Counted from the first letter of the stretch, positions 43,448 through 52,032 are shown. The stretch: DNA of 64,000 nt from Chelativorans sp. AA-79 (GCF_029457495.1 NZ_CP120361.1:2868001-2932000), one strand, 5' to 3'. Numbers and translations: made by a program. Notes: generated by a model not told the origin, from the letters alone.

Positions 43448-44775
43448 CGACGATTTCGAAAACCGCGACGCGCCTTCTGGGCAGCGTCTTTGCCGGCGGG
43501 CTGATGCTGACCGCCGCCCATGCGGAAGTAACCGTGCTCGGCTGGCCGGGCGGACCAGAGGAGACCGCGCTGCGGGCGGCGGCCGAAGCCTACAACGCCA
43601 AGCCCGACATTTCCGACGAGAACAAGGTCGAACTCCTGTTCTTCAACCGCGACGGCTTCTGGGACAAGTTGCAGGCCGATCTCGCCGCGGGCTCCGACGC
43701 CTTTGACGTCAACCTGCTCGCCACCTACTCGATCGGCCGTTATGCACCCTTCATGGAGCCTGTGACCCTGTCGGACGAAGCATCCGGGCTCTATGGCGAA
43801 GCAGTGCTTTCCACCATGCGGTTCGACGGCCAGCAGTATGGCGTGCCGACGGACCTCTCGCTGCACTTCATGTACTACCGCAAGGACCTGATCGACGGAC
43901 TGATGGACGACGATGCGGCAAAGGCGCGCTATGCCGAGATTTCGCAGGAGTATCTGGGCAAGGCCCTCGAGCCGAAAGACCCTGATGAATGGACCTGGGA
44001 CGATTACGCCGCGACGGCGCTCTACTTCACCCAGGCCATCAACCCCGACAGCCCGACCCGCTACGGCACGGTGCTGCAGCTCAAGAATCTGCTCTTCAAT
44101 ATCATGGTCTGGCAGTCCATCCCGCGTTCCTATGGCGGCGACTGGATGGACGCCGAGGGCAATATCACCGTCGCCTCCGATGCTTATCGCAAGGGCCTCG
44201 AGCTCTACAAGCTGCTCTACGACGCGGGTGCGTCGCCGCGCGATTCGCTCTCATACGAATTCGCCGAGGCCAACGCCGCCTTCGCGGCGGGCCAGGTCGC
44301 GGCGATGTTGCAGTGGAACGCCGCGGCGGCGGACCTCACCAGCCCCGGCAAGTCGCCCGCAGTAGCCGAGGTGACGGAAACCATGGCCCCGCCTGCGGGC
44401 CCTGAGGGGCGCAAGACACATATTCACGGGCTCGGGTTCGGCCTCAACAGGAACGCTGCCAACAAGGAGGGCGCGAAGGCGTTCCTCACCTGGCTCTCCA
44501 CCAGGGAAGCCGCCCTCGTCTATGCCCGCAACGGCGGCGCGCCGGCGCTTTCGGCGGAGGCGGTGAAAGAAGTGGCTGAGGAGCGGCCGGACCTCGTCAA
44601 GCTCGGCGAATATGCCGGTTCCTATGGCTATGTGATGACCGGCGGCGCCTCCGCCAATGCGCTCGCCGTCTACGAATTGCAGGCGAAGGAGTTCACGGGC
44701 TACTGGTCCGGCCAGCAGGACGCCGACGCCGCACTCGCCAATGCCGAGAAGGGCATGGCCGAACTCCTGAAATGA
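43444..44775 (+). CDS. Sugar ABC transporter substrate-binding protein (family 1, MalE-like)
   Basis: 443 residues. The signal peptide (LLGSVFAGGLMLTAAHA) is followed by EVTVLGWPGGPEETALRAAA, DKLQADLAAGSDAFDVNLLATYSIG and AAMLQWNAAAADL, typical of extracellular solute-binding family 1. It is in an operon with nanE-nanK, so an amino sugar or a saccharide containing one is the likely ligand. Confidence 0.87.
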   Translation: MTTISKTATRLLGSVFAGGLMLTAAHAEVTVLGWPGGPEETALRAAAEAYNAKPDISDENKVELLFFNRDGFWDKLQADLAAGSDAFDVNLLATYSIGRYAPFMEPVTLSDEASGLYGEAVLSTMRFDGQQYGVPTDLSLHFMYYRKDLIDGLMDDDAAKARYAEISQEYLGKALEPKDPDEWTWDDYAATALYFTQAINPDSPTRYGTVLQLKNLLFNIMVWQSIPRSYGGDWMDAEGNITVASDAYRKGLELYKLLYDAGASPRDSLSYEFAEANAAFAAGQVAAMLQWNAAAADLTSPGKSPAVAEVTETMAPPAGPEGRKTHIHGLGFGLNRNAANKEGAKAFLTWLSTREAALVYARNGGAPALSAEAVKEVAEERPDLVKLGEYAGSYGYVMTGGASANALAVYELQAKEFTGYWSGQQDADAALANAEKGMAELLK

Positions 44776-44784
44776 CAATGAGGC

Positions 44785-44807
44785 CTGACGGCGGCCCTCG
44801 CCGTCAG
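44785..44807 (+). promoter_or_regulatory. Intercistronic stem-loop after the amino-sugar binding-protein gene
   Basis: CTGACGGCG and CGCCGTCAG (9 bp) close a 5-base loop, 10 bp after the stop. A C-run, not a T-run, follows. It has the same arrangement as at 1525-1546 and probably sets the ratio of binding protein to permeases. Confidence 0.6.
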
Positions 44808-44836
44808 CCCCCCCGAACCCGGAACGGCGAAGAAGA

Positions 44837-45703
44837 ATGCAGGTTGCCGAACGCACCGAATGGAGCCTCCTGGCCACCCCTCTGGTGGCCTTTCTGCTTC
44901 TGTGCCTGGGCTTTCCGGCGCTCGTGAATCTCGTCTACTCGGTTTCCGACATCAGCTTCGCCACGCTGCGCAGCCCCACCCTCTCGGGGTTCGGCAACTT
45001 CGCCGCCGTGCTTCAGGACAGCGCCTTCTGGCGTGCCAACTGGTTCTCGCTGCGCTTCGGTGTGCTGACGGCGGTCCTGGAATGCGGGCTCGGCCTGTTC
45101 CTCGCCATCTTCCTTGCGCCACTCTTCAAGGAACGCAGTTGGCCGCTCGCGATCCTGATGCTGCCGCTGATGGTGGCGCCGGCCCTGGTAGGCCTGATGT
45201 ACCGGCTGGTGCTCCACGAATTTGCAGGCCCGGTGCCGCACTATCTCTGGCAGTGGTTCGGCAACAGCCCGGCCTTTCTCGGACCCAGCTCGGCCTTCTG
45301 GACGCTCGTTGTCGTCGAGACGCTGCAGTGGACGCCGTTCGCCTTTCTCCTCTTCCACATGGCCTACCACGCCATCTCCGGGGAGGTACGCGAGGCAGCG
45401 GCGATTGACGGGGCCAACGCATTGCAGCGCCTGACGCGCATCGAATTGCCTCTGATGATCCCCACCATCGCCGTTGCGCTGCTCATCCGCTTCATCGACG
45501 GCTTCCGCGTCTTCGACAATGTCTATGTGCTGACCGGCAGCGGTGCCGGCGGATCGACCGCATCGCTGTCGATCTACATCTACGAGGCCTTTTTCAAGCA
45601 GGGCGCCATCGGCAAGGCGGTGGCCGCTTCCGTTCTGCTCTTCCTGGTTTCCTTCGCCATTCTCTACGGCCTCAACATGTTTGCCCGGCGGAAGAGGAGA
45701 TGA
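44837..45703 (+). CDS. Sugar ABC transporter permease (MalF-like/UgpA-like)
   Basis: 288 residues with six membrane helices. The EAA loop is EVREAAAIDGANALQRLTRIELPLM near residue 185, followed by GFRVFDNVYVLTGSGAGGSTASLSIYIYEAFF. It pairs with the next gene (ATGA overlap) to form the heterodimeric channel. The operon has no ATPase gene, so a shared UgpC/MsmK-type ATPase is needed. Confidence 0.9.
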   Translation: MQVAERTEWSLLATPLVAFLLLCLGFPALVNLVYSVSDISFATLRSPTLSGFGNFAAVLQDSAFWRANWFSLRFGVLTAVLECGLGLFLAIFLAPLFKERSWPLAILMLPLMVAPALVGLMYRLVLHEFAGPVPHYLWQWFGNSPAFLGPSSAFWTLVVVETLQWTPFAFLLFHMAYHAISGEVREAAAIDGANALQRLTRIELPLMIPTIAVALLIRFIDGFRVFDNVYVLTGSGAGGSTASLSIYIYEAFFKQGAIGKAVAASVLLFLVSFAILYGLNMFARRKRR

Positions 45704-46527
45704 CGATGCTCACCCTTCTGCGCTGGATCGTCTTCGCGATCGCCGCCTTGGCCGTGAATTTCCCGGTGATCGTGACGCTCGTCACCTCGTTCAAGAGCGC
45801 ACGCGAAATCTCGGCCAATCCGGGGCTGTTCATCCAGGCCCCGACGCTGGAAAATTATCTGACCGTGCTGCAGGTTTCCGATCGGCTCAACATCTTCCTC
45901 TACCTCGCCAACAGCTTTGCCGCGGCGGCGATCGGTACGGCGATAGCGGTGCTTCTTTCTCTCCCCACGGCCTATGCGATGGTACGGGGTGGGATCGGCG
46001 CGAAGACCCTGCTGCCGCTCATCGTCAACCTGCGCGCCGTGCCGCTCGTCATCTTTGCCATTCCCATCTACATGATGTTCCAGTGGCTCGGCCTGCTCGA
46101 CACGCGCATCGGCCTTGCTCTGGTACTCGCCATCGTCAACATACCTCTGGTGCTGGTGATCCTCGTCAATGCCATTTCCGATGTGCCGCTCGACCTGGAC
46201 GAGGCGGCGCTGATCGACGGTGCCAGCCGTACGCGCATCCTGCTTCGGGTCATCGCACCGGTATGCCGACCGGCGATCGCGACGAGCCTGATCTTCGGCT
46301 TCATCACGGCCTGGAACGAGTTCCTTTTCGGCCTGATGCTCACCACGTCCAACGCCGTGCCGGTGACTGTGGGCGCCTCCTTCTTCTTCGCCGCAAGCGG
46401 CGGCGGCGTGCAATGGGGCGTGGCCGCGGCGGTGATGATCGTCGGGGCGCTTCCGCCGATGATCCTCGGCCTTCTCATGTACCGCCAGATCAGCAGCTCT
46501 CTGATGGCGGGCGCGGTCAAGGGCTAA
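45700..46527 (+). CDS. Sugar ABC transporter permease (MalG-like/UgpE-like)
   Basis: 275 residues with six helices. TSFKSAREISANPGLFI is in the periplasmic loop. The EAA loop is LDEAALIDGASRTRILLRVIAPVCRPAIA, followed by TAWNEFLFGLMLT. It is the last gene of the nan-type operon. Confidence 0.9.
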   Translation: MTMLTLLRWIVFAIAALAVNFPVIVTLVTSFKSAREISANPGLFIQAPTLENYLTVLQVSDRLNIFLYLANSFAAAAIGTAIAVLLSLPTAYAMVRGGIGAKTLLPLIVNLRAVPLVIFAIPIYMMFQWLGLLDTRIGLALVLAIVNIPLVLVILVNAISDVPLDLDEAALIDGASRTRILLRVIAPVCRPAIATSLIFGFITAWNEFLFGLMLTTSNAVPVTVGASFFFAASGGGVQWGVAAAVMIVGALPPMILGLLMYRQISSSLMAGAVKG

Positions 46528-46537
46528 GCCGGACGGC

Positions 46538-46642
46538 ACGATCCTGAGCCAGGTCATCCCCAGCCTGCAGCTTCCCTTTGCGGCGGTGGCGCTCATCATC
46601 GTGCTGAACATCGAGCTGGTCTCCGATTTCCTCGCCGGCTGA
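46538..46642 (+). pseudogene. C-terminal fragment of an Nramp-type metal transporter
   Basis: The frame reads TILSQVIPSLQLPFAAVALI, then IVLNIELVSDFLAG and stop. LSQVxxSLQLPFAxxxL is characteristic of the penultimate helix of Nramp (MntH-like) proteins. Nothing upstream belongs to it: the preceding bases are the end of the sugar permease. It is a leftover of a deletion that brought the sugar operon next to it. Confidence 0.55.
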
Positions 46643-46776
46643 CCGGCCGCGATCGCCGAAGGTCCTTCGCCGTGATTGCCAGACAATGTTCGTTCAGCTC
46701 TCGGCAAGCCTGTTTTCTTTCACAAGCCGTATTCATTCGTGATCAAACCTGGATTGATCTTGCGCGTTTTTCTGGA

Positions 46777-47031
46777 ATGAACCCAAGTATATGGAATCAG
46801 CCGGTAAGAGTTCGCAATGGAAACAACCTTCCCGTGGAAGTCAATTCTGCGCGTATGGCGGCGGAATTCCTGATACTGCATTGGCCTGCATCTGAAGAAG
46901 GAAAGGAGAAGCATTTGGCCGCGCAGATCGCCTGCCTCGATGTTCTGGAAGGCAGGTACGGTCCCCAATATGCAAAGCAGGCTTTCGAAGAAGCCGCGCG
47001 CGAGGCTCGCATCCTTGTGACCGAAGAATGA
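46777..47031 (+). CDS. DUF982 domain protein 1
   Basis: 84 residues from ATG at 46777. VRVRNGNNLPVEVNSARMAAEFLILHWPASEEGKEKHLAAQIAC and AREARILVTEE fit DUF982, a small protein family largely confined to rhizobia and relatives. Function unknown. First of three neighbouring members; this local DNA is less GC-rich than its surroundings. Confidence 0.75.
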   Translation: MNPSIWNQPVRVRNGNNLPVEVNSARMAAEFLILHWPASEEGKEKHLAAQIACLDVLEGRYGPQYAKQAFEEAAREARILVTEE

Positions 47032-47115
47032 CCGCCGCCGCGGATTCCGGCCGTTGCCGGCCGCCCAGCACAGCGCTAATTTACCCTTTCTCCCCTGAGG
47101 AGAAGGAGCGCATCG

Positions 47116-47412
47116 ATGTATGCAGCGCAATTCGCCCTTCCGGTCCGCATCGTGATGCGGGCCGGCGAACCGGTGACGGAAATCTACAGCGCCGAGGAGG
47201 CTCTGGATCTGCTCATGGCATGGCCGACGCAGGAGGGCCGGATTCTCAACCGGGCCATGGAATCGTGCCTTGCAGCGAGCGCCGATCCACGGTGGGCGGA
47301 GGAAGCGCGAAAGCATTTCGTCGCCTTTGCCAATGCTTCCGGACTCATCGCAAGGGACGTCCCCCTCGACAGCCTCTACGAGAACGGGGAGTTGAAACCG
47401 CTCTACCGCTGA
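47116..47412 (+). CDS. DUF982 domain protein 2
   Basis: 98 residues. VRIVMRAGEPVTEIYSAEEALDLLMAWPTQEGRILNRAMESCLAA, then ARKHFVAFANASGLI; same fold pattern as its neighbours (strand, helix, W-P turn, helix). The ATG follows GGAGAAGGAG, a strong ribosome-binding site. Function unknown. Confidence 0.78.
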   Translation: MYAAQFALPVRIVMRAGEPVTEIYSAEEALDLLMAWPTQEGRILNRAMESCLAASADPRWAEEARKHFVAFANASGLIARDVPLDSLYENGELKPLYR

Positions 47413-47521
47413 CGGACCGGTGTACTGTGGTCGGTATTTCTCGGAAAAATTGAAAGCACGTGGAACCTGGATGTTCCTTGGGCGTTCTGAGCCAGCGGGT
47501 TACATCCAAGGGGCAGGCTTC

Positions 47522-47854
47522 ATGTTGACCGATTCCATCGGTTCCACCAGCCGCAGAGAGCGGGCTTCGCGCGAAAGCAGGACCGACCTGCGTTCCACGC
47601 AGGCGTTGCGGCACCGTCCGTTCCACAAGCCGGTCGTCATCGAGCGAAGGCGCGTCGACCGCGATCGGGTGGTCGTGAACACCAGGGTCGCCCTCGACGC
47701 GCTGTTGCACGAATGGCCGGAGATGGATTGCCCGCAGCGCATGCGCGCACTGAAGGCGTGCCTTGCCGTCATCCGGGGCGAACGGCCGCCCTCTTCGGCG
47801 CGACGCGCCTTCGTCACCGCCGCCAGGGCCGCGCGGATCCTGCGCGAGGAGTAG
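47522..47854 (+). CDS. DUF982 domain protein 3
   Basis: 110 residues from MLTDSIGSTSRRERA. A 40-residue basic N-terminal extension precedes KPVVIERRRVDRDRVVVNTRVALDALLHEWPEMDCPQRMRALKAC. It is the most basic of the three DUF982 genes, and an earlier ATG at 47420 is possible. Function unknown. Confidence 0.7.
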   Translation: MLTDSIGSTSRRERASRESRTDLRSTQALRHRPFHKPVVIERRRVDRDRVVVNTRVALDALLHEWPEMDCPQRMRALKACLAVIRGERPPSSARRAFVTAARAARILREE

Positions 47855-47860
47855 TGCCCC

Positions 47861-48745
47861 TCACCCCTCGCTGGGCAGGGGCGAAACGGGCCTGCGGTTA
47901 AGCAGCCAGACGAAGATCGCCCCCGTGATATAGGCGGTCAGGCCATAGAGTGCCGGTGGGATCGCCATCTCGGGATTGTCGAGCATGTATTCGCTGAGTG
48001 CGATCGTAATGGCCAGGGCTGCGTTGTGGATACCGGTCGCCATCGCCACGGCGATCGTCCTCTGCCGCTCGATTCCCATCATTCTCGGCGCGAGATAGCC
48101 GACGGCGAAGCTCATGAGGTTGAAGGCGAGCGTGGTCGCACCGATCACAGGTCCCCATTCCATGAGCAATCCCCAATTGCCGATCAGCGCGATGACGACG
48201 ATTGCCGCGATGAAAAGCGTTGCGAGAAGCTTCACGGGCCGTTCCAGCCGCGCGGCGAGCGCCGGCCTCCGGCCATGGATGAACGCGCCGATCGCCGCGG
48301 GGACGATGGCGATCACAAATATCTGCAGGATATGCTTGATCTCGACGGTCACCGCCGCCGCTCCACCATAGAACAGCTCCATGGCGAGATTGCCGATCAA
48401 GGGCAGGCTCACCAAAGCCAAAAGTGACGTGGCGGCGGCAAGCGTGAGGCTCAGCGCCACGTCCCCACGGGCGAGATATGTGTAGAGCGAGGCGGAGGTG
48501 GCGCTGGGGCTGGCGGCCAGCAGCATCATGCCGACCGAGATCGCCGGCGGCAGTTCCGACCAGTAGACCAGTGGCAGGAACAACAGCGGCATCACGACCA
48601 TCTGGCAGAGGACACCGATGACCACCGGCTTCGGCTTCGCTAGGACCTGTGTGAAATTCTGCGGCGTCAGCGACAGGCCGAGCCCGAGCATGATGATGAA
48701 CAGGGCCACCGGAAGGCCGATGCTCAGGACGGCGCTCGACTGCAT
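47861..48745 (-). CDS. Bile acid:sodium symporter (BASS) family transporter
   Basis: 294 residues with nine or ten hydrophobic helices. MQSSAVLSIGLPVALFIIMLGLGLSLTPQNF is the family start, followed by GMMLLAASPSATSASLYTYLARGDVALSLTLA (the crossover helix) and IAVAMATGIHNAALAI. The start at 48745 is used. The open frame extends to 48985 but that part crosses the tRNA-derived repeat and is not coding. Substrate probably an organic anion. Confidence 0.88.
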   Translation of the reverse strand: MQSSAVLSIGLPVALFIIMLGLGLSLTPQNFTQVLAKPKPVVIGVLCQMVVMPLLFLPLVYWSELPPAISVGMMLLAASPSATSASLYTYLARGDVALSLTLAAATSLLALVSLPLIGNLAMELFYGGAAAVTVEIKHILQIFVIAIVPAAIGAFIHGRRPALAARLERPVKLLATLFIAAIVVIALIGNWGLLMEWGPVIGATTLAFNLMSFAVGYLAPRMMGIERQRTIAVAMATGIHNAALAITIALSEYMLDNPEMAIPPALYGLTAYITGAIFVWLLNRRPVSPLPSEG

Positions 48746-48853
48746 GGTCCCCCCGAATCTCCCGACGCAACAGGCGTTGCGACAGGAAAACGCGTGCCGC
48801 CCCTCAAGGCAAGGCGAAAAATGCCGAACCGGGCGGCGTTCGAAAGGTCGTGG

Positions 48854-48907
48854 AATGGTGCCCCCGGCAGGACTCGAACCCGCGACCCCCTGATTACAAA
48901 TCAGGTG
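48854..48907 (-). repeat. Attachment repeat (distal att), tRNA-Thr 3' fragment
   Basis: 54 bp identical to the 3' portion of the intact tRNA-Thr gene at 57501-57554, including the TGT anticodon loop, T-arm, acceptor strand and CCA. It marks the original tRNA end displaced by integration. Confidence 0.95.
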
Positions 48908-49060
48908 TATGCAATCTCTAGACCAGATTCGCTGGCGCTCATCAAGGGGTCTCGACGGAGTTCGTACCTCACTCCTAGATTGCAACGGACGTCACCGGAC
49001 CTAGAGCCCTTGGCTCCTATCGACCTTCGGTCGTCGGTCCTCTCACTGCGTGAGTGACTA
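48908..49060. other. Hairpin-rich 153-bp segment inside the distal attachment region
   Basis: Three successive hairpins with three-base loops: GAGCC-CTT-GGCTC (49004-49016), CGACC-TTC-GGTCG (49021-49033) and CTCAC-TGC-GTGAG (49042-49054). A wider inverted pair, TGCAATCT (48910-48917) and AGATTGCA (48977-48984), precedes them. No gene. It separates the two pieces of tRNA-like sequence at 48907 and 49061. From 49076 to 49334 I see no gene either. Confidence 0.6.
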
Positions 49061-49075
49061 GCTCTACCAACTGAG
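49061..49075 (-). repeat. 15-bp tRNA D-arm fragment
   Basis: GCTCTACCAACTGAG matches 57554-57568 of the intact tRNA-Thr exactly. In the intact gene it follows immediately after the 54-bp repeat. Here it is 153 bp away. D-arm sequence is conserved among tRNAs, so another tRNA source is possible. Confidence 0.6.
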
Positions 49076-49334
49076 AAATGTGTTTATTATCAATATAGTA
49101 TAATGGTCAGCGCTCTCCAATCTACGGAGTTTTTGTCCTAAGGAGCGAGAGACCTCTAGGGTAAGTCCGAATATCATGTAACCTATTGCATCTAAACGAT
49201 GATATCGCCTGCTTTGACCTCTTCTAACTGGTCCTCCTTTGTCCCCTGATCTGACCTCGATCCACGGTTGAATCCGCCCCTGTCTCTTCCTGCCTGCCGA
49301 TCCTCTTGTCTACCATCCCGACAGGGATTCTCAT

Positions 49335-49384
49335 GTCATTACATCTCTGCTAGAGTCATTACATGGACCAGTTGGTCGTTACAT
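49335..49384 (+). repeat. Three 20-bp-spaced GTCATTACAT repeats before the integrase
   Basis: GTCATTACAT at 49335 and 49355 and GTCGTTACAT at 49375 are exactly 20 bp apart (two helical turns). They end 31 bp before the integrase ATG. The same core occurs at the other end of the element (57415, 57426). Likely integrase arm-type or excisionase/regulator sites. Confidence 0.7.
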
Positions 49385-49415
49385 TGTCATGACACGGAGA
49401 TGCACAGAGGACGCC

Positions 49416-50684
49416 ATGCGCCTGAAACTGACCCAGAAGACCCTAGATAAGAATCGCTCTCACGCAGCGTCATCCAAGAAGGCAACCTATCTCTGGGATA
49501 CCGAGCTTGCGGGCTTCGGAGCCTACGTGACTGCTACAGGGGATGTCTCATTTCTCGTCCAAAAGTGGGCAGGTGGTCGAGGGGGAAAAGCTATTCGCTA
49601 TGTCATCGGGAAGACCAAGAACGGAATGACGCTCGATGAGGCAAGGACCCTCGCCAAAACTCACATCGGGGATATCGCGAAGGGGGCTAATCCCATCGAT
49701 ATCCGACGACAGGCCCGAAGGGAGACCAGAGACAGGTTGAACGGGATGAAGGTCTCTGAGGCACTGGATCTCTTCATTCCTGACCCTGACAGCGATCCCC
49801 GCAAGAACTCTCTCCCGTCCCGCTACAAGACGGAAGCCAAGAGCGCTATGAAGCAGGCTTTCGAAGCCGAGGGGTTGCTTAAATCCGCTGTCACTGAGAT
49901 CGCGAAGGCCGATATCCGAAAGATGCTTACTAGGAAGTCAGACCGACCGGCAGCGGCCAGGAATCTCTTTGCTGCCCTTCGCCCCTTCTTCCGTTACTGC
50001 GTCGAGCAGGAGATAATCACGGTCTCGCCTATGGCTGAGATGTCGTCTCCGTCTCCGGTTTCTTCGAGAGACAGGCTCCTATCATCGGACGAGATCAAAG
50101 CATTCTGGAAGGCGACAGGCGAACTCTCTGATACGTGGCGTCGGTTCTATCGTCTTCTCTTGCTCACCGGGCAACGGAGAGAGGAAGTCGCCGGGATTAG
50201 ATGGGAGGAAATCGACCTCGACCAGAAGACTTGGACCATTCCAGCCGAGAGAGCGAAGAACGGAAAAGCCCATGTCGTCCACCTCTCGGACGAGGCAATG
50301 AGCGAACTGCCTAAAGCCCCTGAGGGCAAAGGAACCGGCTATGTCCTTCCGGGAGCAAGGGGAGAAAGCCATATCTCCGGCTACTCGAAGATGAAGCGGG
50401 CGCTAGACGATGAAATGAAGAAGCATCTGGCGGACAACTTCTCACCGTGGCGTATCCATGACCTCAGGCGGACAATGGCGTCTGGTCTGGCAGAGATGGG
50501 ATTTCCGACCGATGTTGCCGACAGGCTCTTGAATCACGTCTCGGGGTCCCGCTCGGGCATCAAGGGCGTGTATCAGCGGTACGAGTTCCTGAAAGAGCGG
50601 AAAGAGGCTATCGAAGCTTGGGCCGAGAGGGTTCGAGAGATAGTCTCCGACAAAGTAGAAAATCCTGAGGCTGAGGCAGCGTAG
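49416..50684 (+). CDS. int: Tyrosine integrase of the tRNA-Thr element (P4-type)
   Basis: 422 residues from ATG at 49416 (MRLKLTQKTLDKN), after GAGGACGCC. The N-terminal arm domain is DUF4102-like (YLWDTELAGFGAYVTATG...KTKNGMTLDEARTLAKTHIGDIAKGANP). The core-binding SAM-like domain follows. The catalytic domain has Arg in LLTGQRREEVAGIRWEEID, HDLRRTMASGL, LLNHV and the Tyr in GVYQRYEF, so all key residues are present. It should catalyse integration into and excision from tRNA-Thr. Confidence 0.95.
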   Translation: MRLKLTQKTLDKNRSHAASSKKATYLWDTELAGFGAYVTATGDVSFLVQKWAGGRGGKAIRYVIGKTKNGMTLDEARTLAKTHIGDIAKGANPIDIRRQARRETRDRLNGMKVSEALDLFIPDPDSDPRKNSLPSRYKTEAKSAMKQAFEAEGLLKSAVTEIAKADIRKMLTRKSDRPAAARNLFAALRPFFRYCVEQEIITVSPMAEMSSPSPVSSRDRLLSSDEIKAFWKATGELSDTWRRFYRLLLLTGQRREEVAGIRWEEIDLDQKTWTIPAERAKNGKAHVVHLSDEAMSELPKAPEGKGTGYVLPGARGESHISGYSKMKRALDDEMKKHLADNFSPWRIHDLRRTMASGLAEMGFPTDVADRLLNHVSGSRSGIKGVYQRYEFLKERKEAIEAWAERVREIVSDKVENPEAEAA

Positions 50685-50696
50685 GGAGACGGGATC

Positions 50697-51161
50697 ATGG
50701 AGAGGGATTTTGTTTTACCGGTAGTGATTGCCCGTCTTGTTCAGGCGCGCAACGCTCTAAGGCAACATTTCGCCAGCACTGATTTGACCTTCACGTTCGA
50801 CGGCAAGCTTGTCGGTGACATAGGCGAGGCAATTGCAGCAGAACTCTTCGGAGTGAAACCAATCGGGAGGGGAGCGGGCATAGATGGCAGAGCGCCAGAT
50901 GGCCGGACTGTTCAGGTTAAGGCGACAGGTACAAGACGTGGTCCCGCATTTAACGGGCTCAGTCCAAAAGCTAACCATCTACTGTTCTTTGAGCTTGATT
51001 TTGACGCGCTGAGGGGAACGGTGATTTTCAACGGGCCTGAGAATATAGCACGTAAGGTTTTTCCACAAAGTTGGATTGGGTCCCGCGCAATTACGAGGCG
51101 GCAAATACTGGCTGCGGATGGATTGGTTAAAAATCAGGACAGGCTCCCTAGAATTGCCTAA
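50697..51161 (+). CDS. DUF6998-like protein with PD-(D/E)XK nuclease-type motif
   Basis: 154 residues. GKLVGDIGEAIAAELFG (Glu44), GAGIDGRAPDGRTVQVKAT (Asp63, Gln-Val-Lys 73-75) form the E...D...QxK arrangement of restriction-endonuclease folds. FFELDFDALRGTVIFNGP follows. It is 12 bp downstream of the integrase and probably cotranscribed. It could be a defence nuclease or a DNA-processing enzyme of the element. No methyltransferase partner is seen. Confidence 0.7.
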   Translation: MERDFVLPVVIARLVQARNALRQHFASTDLTFTFDGKLVGDIGEAIAAELFGVKPIGRGAGIDGRAPDGRTVQVKATGTRRGPAFNGLSPKANHLLFFELDFDALRGTVIFNGPENIARKVFPQSWIGSRAITRRQILAADGLVKNQDRLPRIA

Positions 51162-51198
51162 CGCCAAAAAATCAAAATGCATCTCTATGAAAAAGGTA

Positions 51199-51723
51199 TC
51201 ACTTCAGCAGAATCGAGCTTATTCGCGCTAAAATGAGGTGCTCACTGGATAAATCTTGACATGTCTTTAGGAACTCAATCGAATTGCCTCGAGAATCGGT
51301 CTCGATCCGGCGATTAACATTATTGGAAACTGTGACCTTAAAGGAGGATAGTTCGTATTTGTCTTGATCAAAAAGAAGTTTTAGTGCTGCGAGCACAAAT
51401 ACAGTGCCGTTTATTTCGAACGATTCTCTTTCTTCTTGCGTGAAGCGTTTAGCATTTTTCATCCGAAGATACGTTGTGCCGCATTCGGTTAAGAGCGTGG
51501 CGATTTCGGTTCGCTTGCGCAGCCATTCGGAGAGTGCCATCTGTTCCGAAAGCGGAGCCGACACGATCACCTTCACCAAGCGGATGGCCGCCGCGTCGAG
51601 TTCATTAGAATCAAGCTTAGCGTTTTCATCAGCGGAGACTTGGGCAGGCAATGCCGCCGCTAGGAACATCACGGCACCCGCAAGATGCGCGACCAATCTT
51701 TGTTGCGGTCGTATAATGCTCAT
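51199..51723 (-). CDS. Exported protein of unknown function
   Basis: 174 residues, starting MSIIRPQQRLVAHLAGAVMF after GAGAGG; the signal peptide ends PAQVSA near residue 31. The mature part is mostly helical and charged (ALSEWLRKRTEIATLLTECGTTYLRM). No family recognised. It is the only minus-strand gene inside the element and faces the integrase operon, like a morphon or cargo gene. From 51724 to 52003 no gene is seen. Confidence 0.6.
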   Translation of the reverse strand: MSIIRPQQRLVAHLAGAVMFLAAALPAQVSADENAKLDSNELDAAAIRLVKVIVSAPLSEQMALSEWLRKRTEIATLLTECGTTYLRMKNAKRFTQEERESFEINGTVFVLAALKLLFDQDKYELSSFKVTVSNNVNRRIETDSRGNSIEFLKTCQDLSSEHLILARISSILLK

Positions 51724-52003
51724 TGCATACCTCTCGTCGATAAAATTCTCCAGTCTCTCGTCTATCACTGCAACATTAACAAGGTTGCTTCGTCACTCTG
51801 GTCTGAAGTAGCTCGTGAGACGGAAAAGCCCTGCTAGGCGAGCCTCTTGTTAGGTCATTAGTGGTGCAGATGTCGCTATCCGTCAGCTTGCGCTCTGGAT
51901 TTTAGCCTGTTTGCTTCTGTATGCGGGAGAGTCTTGCTGTACCCAAGGACCTATGAATTTCATTTCATATCAATACCTCAACAGATTTACATTTATATTA
52001 CTC

Positions 52004-52032
52004 TTGACTTTTACTTAAAAATATGGTATAAT
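52004..52032 (+). promoter_or_regulatory. Near-consensus sigma70-type promoter
   Basis: TTGACT (52004-52009), a 17-base spacer and TATAAT (52027-52032), with an extended -10 TGG before it, in a very AT-rich stretch. It points at the small-gene operon beginning at 52204 and implies a leader of about 165 bases. It is the strongest promoter match I noticed in the window. Confidence 0.75.

Noticed and set aside
47861..48985. A longer BASS transporter starting at 48985.
   Set aside because: The extra 80 codons run through the 54-bp tRNA-derived repeat and non-coding DNA; the family start is at 48745.
49004..49075. A possible second tRNA gene near the distal end of the element.
   Set aside because: A D-arm-like piece is present, but the following sequence does not give a 5-bp anticodon stem with a 7-base loop nor an acceptor stem.
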